This document shows positions 16,110 to 21,338 of a stretch of DNA of 21,338 bases, piece after piece. The stretch's first letter is position 1, and each line of letters begins with the position of its first letter. Both the position numbers and the translations under genes were made by a program. The notes below the pieces were generated by a model that did not search any database, was not told where the DNA came from, and saw nothing but the letters and a program-made list of their open reading frames with translations. The stretch spans positions 1 to 21,338 of the IMG/VR virus record IMGVR_UViG_3300006928_000121. One strand, 5' to 3'. The DNA comes from a virus.

Positions 16110-16201
16110 TAGTTGTAGTGAACTTTTTTAGGTTTCTCTTTTTTAACCTTTTTCTTTTTCTTCTTTTTGTTCCCGCTGAGAAAGCGGTAGCGAGGTGCCA
16201 T
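16109..16201 (-). CDS. Lys-rich basic peptide (30 aa)
   Basis: MAPRYRFLSGN is followed by seven consecutive Lys and then further Lys-rich sequence, 12 Lys in 30 residues, ending KKVHYN. It is joined to the 56-aa gene upstream and the dioxygenase downstream by TAATG at both ends, which strongly supports translation despite its size. The A-rich coding strand makes the reading frame slip-prone. Such a cation would bind nucleic acid or an acidic partner such as the scaffold; no family is known to me. Confidence 0.62.
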   Translation of the reverse strand: MAPRYRFLSGNKKKKKKKVKKEKPKKVHYN

Positions 16202-16371
16202 TATTTTCTATAAGATGCAGTTGCTTTGTCAGTTGCTTGCTTACGCTTGTTAAGTTTTACTCCTACTTCAACTATCTTAGCAGGAGTTTCAACAATGGCT
16301 TTGCCAAACTCACCTATGCCTTCAAGAAAACTTTTATCTTCACCTCTTTTAGGCTTACCTTTCTCACTCAT
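16201..16371 (-). CDS. Small basic protein of unknown function (56 aa)
   Basis: The product begins MSEKGKPKRGEDKSFLEGIGEFGKAI and ends KQATDKATASYRK. It is basic at both ends with a central amphipathic segment (residues ~15-40: Ile, Val, Phe and Gly among charged residues). Its start overlaps the 51-aa gene by 8 bp (ATGAGTGA) and its stop overlaps the Lys-rich gene as TAATG. No family recognised; the chain of overlaps is the main evidence. Confidence 0.68.
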   Translation of the reverse strand: MSEKGKPKRGEDKSFLEGIGEFGKAIVETPAKIVEVGVKLNKRKQATDKATASYRK

Positions 16372-16519
16372 CCTTCTTACCAGTACCTAATACTTCAGCT
16401 GGAGTCTTGCCCCAACGATCTTTGAACTGTTGCTCAGAGAGACCTTCAGCTCCACCGCTATCTACAATAAGCTGTGCTTCTTCTTTCATGCGGGAGCTTT
16501 TAATTCCTTGTGTTGTCAT
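16364..16519 (-). CDS. Small protein of unknown function (51 aa)
   Basis: The product starts MTTQGIKSSRMKEEAQLIVDSG, continues through A-E-G-L-S-E-Q-Q-F-K-D-R-W-G-K-T-P-A-E-V-L and ends in a charged GKKDE tail. The E-Q-Q-F-x-x-R-W-G-x-T-P-A-E run looks like a short helix-turn-helix-like conserved block, though I cannot assign a family. The ATG overlaps the scaffold stop as ATGA, so translation is probably coupled to scaffold. Confidence 0.7.
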   Translation of the reverse strand: MTTQGIKSSRMKEEAQLIVDSGGAEGLSEQQFKDRWGKTPAEVLGTGKKDE

Positions 16520-17367
16520 ACGTTTAAGTTAGATCGTTCTAGTTTTTGTTGAATGTCTGCTCTGTAAGCAGGGTCTGATTCATATCTACTGTCACCCATA
16601 TCGCGTACAACTTCAGCCATACTACGATACTTACTACCTTGACTAGGTGTCTTACCAGTTACAAGGTCAGGATTCCTACCTATTGCGTCTTCCATCTGTG
16701 CATTAAGTGCTTTAACTGCGAACCTTAATGCTGACTTATTACCAGTAGCAACTACATCATCAAACGCTTTGACATCATCAGCAGGTAAGTTGTTACCAGC
16801 CCACTGAGTTAAGGTATCATAAGCAGCTTTACCGCCAGCTAAGTTATGTATCTCAGAGACATCTGAATCAGTAAGTTCAGCTGAGTCACCCCAACCTCTT
16901 TGTGCTCTAGATCCTTGTAAGTATACATCAATTGTGTCTTGAGGTATACCTGCATTAACTAGAGAATCATTCATCTCTTGAGTTATGTTACCTTCATTAG
17001 CTTCAAAGTGCTGAGCAATCTTCCAGGGATCAACTCCTGCATCTTCTAGCTGAGCTGTGATCTGTTCACCATAAATCTGTTCAACAGTATCATAGTTAAC
17101 AGCACCATCTTGTTGGTAAGGATCACCATACTGACCTTCTTCAGTGGTCTCTTCAGTAGTAATCTCCTCTTCCTGACTACCTTGTTTACTCTGTAATTCA
17201 AGATAAGCTTTCTCTAATTCTTCAGCATTTTTATATTTACCAGCCAGTAATTCTGACTGCTCTTCAGCCATCTTCTCGCCTTGAGCTAGGTTCTCTTGGT
17301 CCCTAGCTGCATCGGAAGCTAACTCTACTGGATCATTAGATGGATCGTATGTAATTGTGTTTGCCAT
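16516..17367 (-). CDS. Capsid assembly scaffolding protein, gp9-like
   Basis: This 283-residue, acidic and mostly helical protein is close to T7 gp9 in size (307 aa) and has the same place between portal and capsid. Residues ~20-65 are a Glu/Gln/Ala helix with the Y-K-N-A-E-E-L-E-K-A-Y-L-E-L segment typical of podovirus scaffolds. An acidic Glu/Thr-rich linker (about 65-80) follows. The C-terminal region (M-A-E-V-V-R-D-M-G-D-S-R-Y-E-S-D-P-A-Y-R) is the conserved block that binds capsid and drives shell formation. It begins 3 bp after the portal stop. Confidence 0.92.
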   Translation of the reverse strand: MANTITYDPSNDPVELASDAARDQENLAQGEKMAEEQSELLAGKYKNAEELEKAYLELQSKQGSQEEEITTEETTEEGQYGDPYQQDGAVNYDTVEQIYGEQITAQLEDAGVDPWKIAQHFEANEGNITQEMNDSLVNAGIPQDTIDVYLQGSRAQRGWGDSAELTDSDVSEIHNLAGGKAAYDTLTQWAGNNLPADDVKAFDDVVATGNKSALRFAVKALNAQMEDAIGRNPDLVTGKTPSQGSKYRSMAEVVRDMGDSRYESDPAYRADIQQKLERSNLNV

Positions 17368-17370
17368 AGT

Positions 17371-18993
17371 TTACTGGGGTGCGGGTGCTGCTTGTTGTGC
17401 TGCTTGTTGTGCTTGTGGGCTATCCATAGCGCCTTGTAAGCTCTCTAAAATTCCAGGGTTCTTCTCTGGATCTGCAAGTGGTGACTTAGCAAACTGACCT
17501 GCTTGCTGCATCATCATTGCTTGTTGTTGTTGCTGCATCTGTTGCTGCTGCTCTTCATTCCTTTCTTCTACACTCTTAACTAGGTTAAGTACATCAATAC
17601 CTTGAGCAGCTGCCAATCTCTTGATAGCCTCATCAGGATTCAAGAATTGAGCCAGAGCTTCTGGTCCCATAGTCTGAGAAATAGTAGTGATGAATGTAAT
17701 AAGTGATTCTCTATCTTGTCCACGGCCTAACGCATTGATACCAGCTACAATTGTAACATTAACCAACCCTTTAGGTAGTGAAGGAATTTTTTTAGATACA
17801 GTCAGTGTGTGCATCTTACGGTCTAAGTATGGTATTAAGAACTCAGCTGTAAGTAAACTAAATAGTCCACCTAGCTGTTGTTCTAGTTCCATCTGCGTCA
17901 TCCGTACTTCCTCTGCAGTAGTACGTTCTGACTGTCTTGGGTTTAATACAAGGAAAGCTTCTGATATTCTACGTTCAATGACACCAGCTAAATCAAAAGC
18001 AGTACGGAAGTCAGCTTGTTTACCAACTTGTATTACTCCAATATCATCTGGCCGCCCTTGAATGATAGCACCGTTGCTAGCATTTGCTAGTGTTGCTGGC
18101 TTCGTAGTAGAGGATGGAGATACAGTAAAGACAACCTTAGCTGCCGCTGCACTTCCCTCAACTAGAGCTTGCATCAATGCTTCTAGTGATTTCAAATCGC
18201 CGAGAAATTCCTCAACTCTTGACCTTCCATAATCTTCCCCGTCCACTGTTACAAACCGTAGTGGTAACCAAGGACTTTTATCTAGTGGGGACTTACCCTC
18301 ACTGTTAGGGATCATCTTGTCATCAGCTTCCTGATGCCAGTACCACCCTTTCTTACTAGCTCTAACACAAGTGTAGACATCTACATCCTTGTCGTGTCCA
18401 CCTGTGCTGCTGTCAACGACACCACGTTCAGGTGATTCTAGAAAGTTTACTCCAGCCATTGCTGTGAGTACATGACGGTTGACCCGTTCGCGTGTAATTA
18501 TCTCAGTTACGTTACCATTTCCATCACGTTCTACTACATACCTATTGAGTGGATACATCTTCATACCATCTTTAGACATGTAAAGCAATGCATTACCTGT
18601 GACTACAAGATGTTTGATAGCTGAGAAGATTTGAACACGATCAGTAGAAGCAGCTATGCTTTCCATAACCATCCGTTCAATCTTAGCAAAGCTTAGATCC
18701 ATCTCACTCTTTTGTTCTGCAGGTATCTCTACTCCTAACTTAGAGTCATCTAGTTGGAGTTTAAAGAAACTTGTAGAGGGTGGTAGTAACCCTAGCATAA
18801 GTTTAGAGGCTAGAGTCACTACACCTTTAGCACCGACTGACTGCCAAGGAGTTTGAATCTTTGTGTAGTTAGTCGCTCCCTCCTCATCAATTAAGATGGA
18901 AGGGATTGTAAGCTTAGCACATTCAAGTGCTACGTCAAGGAAATTGGTACGGCCACTAGATAATTTACCATATCGTTGCCGTGCTAATTCCAT
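17371..18993 (-). CDS. Portal (head-tail connector) protein, gp8-like
   Basis: The 540-residue product is the same length class as T7 gp8 (536 aa). The N-terminal region matches strongly by eye: E-C-A-K-L-T-I-P-S-I, then Q-T-P-W-Q-S-V-G-A-K-G-V and L-A-S-K-L-M-L-G-L-L-P (residues ~23-72). A core with S-E-R-T-T-A-E-E-V-R (residues ~355-364) follows, and the C-terminal ~60 residues are low-complexity Gln/Met/Ala (from about residue 475). Portals form the 12-mer at the head vertex through which DNA is packaged. The ATG at 18993 overlaps the gp7.3-like stop as TAATG. Confidence 0.97.
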   Translation of the reverse strand: MELARQRYGKLSSGRTNFLDVALECAKLTIPSILIDEEGATNYTKIQTPWQSVGAKGVVTLASKLMLGLLPPSTSFFKLQLDDSKLGVEIPAEQKSEMDLSFAKIERMVMESIAASTDRVQIFSAIKHLVVTGNALLYMSKDGMKMYPLNRYVVERDGNGNVTEIITRERVNRHVLTAMAGVNFLESPERGVVDSSTGGHDKDVDVYTCVRASKKGWYWHQEADDKMIPNSEGKSPLDKSPWLPLRFVTVDGEDYGRSRVEEFLGDLKSLEALMQALVEGSAAAAKVVFTVSPSSTTKPATLANASNGAIIQGRPDDIGVIQVGKQADFRTAFDLAGVIERRISEAFLVLNPRQSERTTAEEVRMTQMELEQQLGGLFSLLTAEFLIPYLDRKMHTLTVSKKIPSLPKGLVNVTIVAGINALGRGQDRESLITFITTISQTMGPEALAQFLNPDEAIKRLAAAQGIDVLNLVKSVEERNEEQQQQMQQQQQAMMMQQAGQFAKSPLADPEKNPGILESLQGAMDSPQAQQAAQQAAPAPQ

Positions 18994-19358
18994 TATCTTC
19001 TGTTACCTGTATTGGTATTTCCTGTATTTACATTGCCGCCAGCACCTGTGCCTGTACCACCTTGTGGGGTAGTGCCTTGTCCAGTATTAACTGTACCAGG
19101 AGCTTGTGGTGATGCTTGCTTCTTCTCATCGGGAGCTGCAAGCTGCTTAGATCCACGACGCCTCTTCTGTCTCTTAGATGCTTTCTTAGCATCAGACTGT
19201 TGTACCTTTCCACCTTCGATTTCACCTTGATCGGTTACGTCAAGAGCTGCGCTACTAGGCAGATTTTGTACTACTGGAGGTGGTACTGGTGGAGGAGGAG
19301 GAGGAGGTGGGGGTGGAGGTGGTGGAGGCGGCGGCGGGGATGGTGGAGAACCACACAT
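18993..19358 (-). CDS. Polyproline, basic gp7.3-like virion protein
   Basis: This 121-residue protein has a run of 17 Pro at residues 8-24 (mixed codons), then a helical middle, a strongly basic patch K-R-Q-K-R-R-R-G-S-K-Q-L (residues ~62-73) and a Gly/Thr/Asn-rich tail. T7 carries gp7.3, a small tail-assembly protein with a Lys/Arg-Gly-Ser-Leu segment, at the same place before the portal. Marine podoviruses often have Pro-rich N termini plus this basic R-R-x-G-x-x-x-L block here. I infer a virion or tail-assembly role from position and this block. It overlaps the portal start by one base. Confidence 0.72.
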   Translation of the reverse strand: MCGSPPSPPPPPPPPPPPPPPPPPVPPPVVQNLPSSAALDVTDQGEIEGGKVQQSDAKKASKRQKRRRGSKQLAAPDEKKQASPQAPGTVNTGQGTTPQGGTGTGAGGNVNTGNTNTGNRR

Positions 19359-19362
19359 GTTT

Positions 19363-19548
19363 TTATTCCTCGTCGTTAGTTAGTTTGTTTTTAAGATATC
19401 TTACAACGCTTACTTGTCCTGCCCTGTATGCGAACTCTTTTTCTGAGAGTCTTAGGTCAGGCATGACATCTGGAAACTGCTCGTCTAGTTCTTCGATCAG
19501 TACTTCCAGATTCGTATTAAGCGTATTTGGGAAGATTGGGGTTTGCAT
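19363..19548 (-). CDS. Conserved small phage protein (61 aa), unknown function
   Basis: I choose the ATG at 19548; the codon at 19554 two positions earlier is TTG. The product has the block E-E-L-D-E-Q-F-P-D-V-M-P-D-L-R-L-S-E-K-E-F-A (residues ~19-40) followed by G-Q-V-S-V-V-R-Y-L-K-N-K. It overlaps the 3' end of nrdB by 32 bp in another frame and lies 4 bp before the gp7.3-like start. I recall similar short proteins before the portal of podoviruses, but no function. Confidence 0.78.
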   Translation of the reverse strand: MQTPIFPNTLNTNLEVLIEELDEQFPDVMPDLRLSEKEFAYRAGQVSVVRYLKNKLTNDEE

Positions 19549-20230
19549 GTTCAAAGAACGCTGGCATCCGAGCTCTCTGTGTTTCGAGAAGCCCTTCGGC
19601 TTTACCTCTATACATTAAAGAGTCACTCTGATCCAACCAAAATTTTTTGTCCAAATATTTGTTAGAGCTTGACTTCAATGGGGACATAACCCAGTTGATA
19701 GTAGCTTTCCTAAGCTTGTCCAAACTAGGAGAGATGGTCAAGCCAAGCTCTCTACACACCAGGGAATTAGCACCGACATGTACCTGTTCGTCTCTTGAGA
19801 TATCCGCGCTCACCGTGCGCATTCCAGCGTCACCGTTAAAGCGGAAGAAAGGTAGGAGTACGAAGAAGATTGCACGCTCAGCGACCATGGCTTTAAGAAT
19901 TGTGTGATCTGGATGTGATATCCAGGCTTCTCTGATTCTTTTAGCTTCTGATTCAGCCTTTGCATCAACACCGTGAGCCTCGGCGATATAACCGAGAGCG
20001 AGATCATGTCTCTCTTCGTCCCTGATATTGGACACAAGTAGCTCCCTCGCTGTTTCTGGAATTTCATGTTTGATGGCTTCTTGTATGAAGTCTCCGACTG
20101 GAACTTCCATATGTCTCATAGCGAGGGCACGGAATATTGTTTCTTCCGCACCTTCTTGGAGCTTACCTGCAGTGGTCTGTACTGGAGACCACTTACGTTT
20201 TCTATTTAATAATTTGTCATAAGGATTCAT
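19517..20230 (-). CDS. nrdB: Class I ribonucleotide reductase small (beta) subunit, divergent
   Basis: I place the start at ATG 20230, one base after the nrdA stop, giving 237 residues; the frame is open further upstream only as overlap with nrdA. The protein is a ferritin-like four-helix bundle with the di-metal ligand set E29/E30, E72-x-x-H75, E118 and E148-x-x-H151. It is much shorter than E. coli NrdB (375 aa). In that family the radical Tyr lies four residues after the first His; here this is Leu79, with the nearest Tyr at 81. Y236 near the C terminus could match the tail Tyr that relays the radical to alpha. Direct pairing with nrdA supports function as beta subunit. A Tyr-independent cofactor, such as dimanganese, is possible. 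Confidence 0.85.
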   Translation of the reverse strand: MNPYDKLLNRKRKWSPVQTTAGKLQEGAEETIFRALAMRHMEVPVGDFIQEAIKHEIPETARELLVSNIRDEERHDLALGYIAEAHGVDAKAESEAKRIREAWISHPDHTILKAMVAERAIFFVLLPFFRFNGDAGMRTVSADISRDEQVHVGANSLVCRELGLTISPSLDKLRKATINWVMSPLKSSSNKYLDKKFWLDQSDSLMYRGKAEGLLETQRARMPAFFEHANPNLPKYA

Positions 20231-20231
20231 T

Positions 20232-21338
20232 TCATTCACCGCATTCGCATTGTGGAGTAAGTATTTCCTCCAGATATGCGTCGGCTTCAGCGTCTTCGAG
20301 TGCAGCATATGCATTGGACTTGTCCTGAGTGTTACCCATAACCTGTAAGGAATAATATAAAGAGGTTTGGGGGCTGTCAAGCCACTCTTCCACGAACGCA
20401 TTGTCGTATTCTATAACATCACTCCAAGAGTTAAAGCTATAGCCGTGAAGAAGTCCCGTATTGTTTAACATTATCATGAAGCCGTCTGCTACTTTCTTGT
20501 AAGCATCCCAGCCAACTTCACTGGCAATTTCTACGTTGCCATATTCGTATGTTTGTACACCAAAAGTTCCAGAGTCGCGGTCAACACTCCGAGCTATAGG
20601 TGGTGCTATCTCTGGTGTACATGTGTAGCCATCTCGATCTTCACTCCTGTAAGAACAGGAGGCGGTAGGAGCGATAGCAAAAGCCCTATCCATTTTATTA
20701 GCTCTAGCACATTGAGCTGCTAGCTGTATACCTTTGTATAATTCAACAACAATATGCCCAGCTTTACCAGTTGTTTGTAACCCATTATTGAATTGATGAA
20801 GTGCTTCACCAAATTCTTTATAAGTTACTTGGTAGCCTCGTAAGAGATTGGCAAGTCCAAGGAATCCAAGTCCGACTTGACGGTCCGTTTCACTTGGAAG
20901 ATATTCTCCAGACCCTCCAACACCTGTTCGGCCATGAAGATCGCACAGTTCGGACATACCCGTAAAGATAGCCTCTTGTATGTTGCCGATTGTACAGGCA
21001 CCGAGATTAATATGCTGGAGGAGGCACGTTCCTCGTGATCGCAGGTATACCTCAAGACAGACATTTCCATAGATACGGTTCCCATTTTCATCGTGTTTTA
21101 TTTTGTTGAGCCAGATATCACCTGACTTGATACCGTATATTATGGCATCGCGTGTTTCCTTATCAGTACTTTTCCACTTTTCGTCGTCAAGATCGACGCA
21201 CCTTTTGACCCATGGGAGTTCATGTCTTGGCGTGGTGACAAATTCCAGAGTATCAGGGTGATCAATATCCATGTGGATAACACAAGCGCCATTCTTATAA
21301 TGTCCGCCCCGTCGAAGTGTTTCATTAAGTACTGAATA
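20232..21338 (-). CDS. nrdA: Class I ribonucleotide reductase large (alpha) subunit, 5' part missing
   Basis: The frame is open to the window edge, so this is the C-terminal 368 residues of a longer protein; the internal ATG at 21272 is not the start. Visible features (fragment numbering) are L-R-R-G-G (8-12), the catalytic N92-V-C94-L-E96, its partner Cys C105 in T-C-L-L-Q-H-I-N-L-G, the phosphate-binding P-T-A-S (224-227), the Y328-Y329 radical-relay pair, and a C-terminal C364-x-C366 redox pair. YY together with an adjacent beta gene marks class I; class II enzymes need no beta subunit. The enzyme makes deoxynucleotides for phage DNA. Its stop is followed one base later by nrdB. Any N-terminal ATP cone cannot be seen. 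Confidence 0.93.
   Translation of the reverse strand, partial: YSVLNETLRRGGHYKNGACVIHMDIDHPDTLEFVTTPRHELPWVKRCVDLDDEKWKSTDKETRDAIIYGIKSGDIWLNKIKHDENGNRIYGNVCLEVYLRSRGTCLLQHINLGACTIGNIQEAIFTGMSELCDLHGRTGVGGSGEYLPSETDRQVGLGFLGLANLLRGYQVTYKEFGEALHQFNNGLQTTGKAGHIVVELYKGIQLAAQCARANKMDRAFAIAPTASCSYRSEDRDGYTCTPEIAPPIARSVDRDSGTFGVQTYEYGNVEIASEVGWDAYKKVADGFMIMLNNTGLLHGYSFNSWSDVIEYDNAFVEEWLDSPQTSLYYSLQVMGNTQDKSNAYAALEDAEADAYLEEILTPQCECGE

Noticed and set aside
19267-19345. Simple DNA repeat (GGT/GGA tract)
   Set aside because: The tract encodes the Pro run with mixed codons and is explained by the coding sequence, not by a microsatellite.
20231-20401. Longer NrdB start at ATG 20401
   Set aside because: The extra 57 residues overlap nrdA in another frame and look unlike NrdB; ATG 20230 lies one base after the nrdA stop.
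20232-21338. Class II (B12-dependent) ribonucleotide reductase
   Set aside because: The fragment has the YY relay and is followed by a ferritin-like beta subunit gene; class II enzymes need neither.

Overview
The window is one end-to-end block of minus-strand genes from the late (structural) half of a T7-like podovirus. Read right to left, it follows the T7 virion order exactly: gp7.3-like, portal (gp8), scaffold (gp9), major capsid (gp10), tail tubes (gp11, gp12), internal virion proteins (gp13 to gp16) and the start of the tail fibre (gp17). The host is almost certainly a marine picocyanobacterium (Prochlorococcus or Synechococcus). Three things support this: an unmistakable hli (high-light-inducible protein) gene of the phage type ending in TGQIIPGIF, a class I ribonucleotide reductase pair just upstream of the structural genes, and AT-rich composition. 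The layout resembles P-SSP7-type cyanopodoviruses. I see no real gene on the plus strand, no tRNA, no CRISPR array and no insertion sequence.

Layout in transcription order (high to low coordinates). (1) 21338-19517: nucleotide metabolism, nrdA (5' part outside the window) followed by nrdB. (2) 19548-16516: a conserved 61-aa gene, a polyproline gp7.3-like protein, the portal and the scaffold. (3) 16519-14210: an accessory cassette lying between scaffold and capsid. It has ten small genes: 51, 56 and 30 aa (the last very rich in Lys), a 2OG-Fe(II) dioxygenase, hli, a 17-aa DUF4278-like peptide, a secreted beta-barrel (porin-like) protein, a 46-aa membrane peptide, a 79-aa coiled-coil protein and a 49-aa acidic peptide. 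Most are joined by TAATG, ATGA or similarly short overlaps. (4) 14209-14055: a capsid leader with several inverted repeats. (5) 14054-12930: the capsid gene, followed by a textbook terminator (12878-12903) at the place T7 keeps its T-phi terminator. (6) 12872-1: tail tubes, internal core proteins and the fibre.

Together the genes supply deoxynucleotides for replication, protect or tune host photosynthesis (hli), possibly modify the cell envelope or a protein (beta-barrel, dioxygenase), and build the virion. The most interesting parts are the accessory cassette, which contains a possible structured RNA next to hli, and the short NrdB, which has both di-metal ExxH motifs but no Tyr at the usual radical position.
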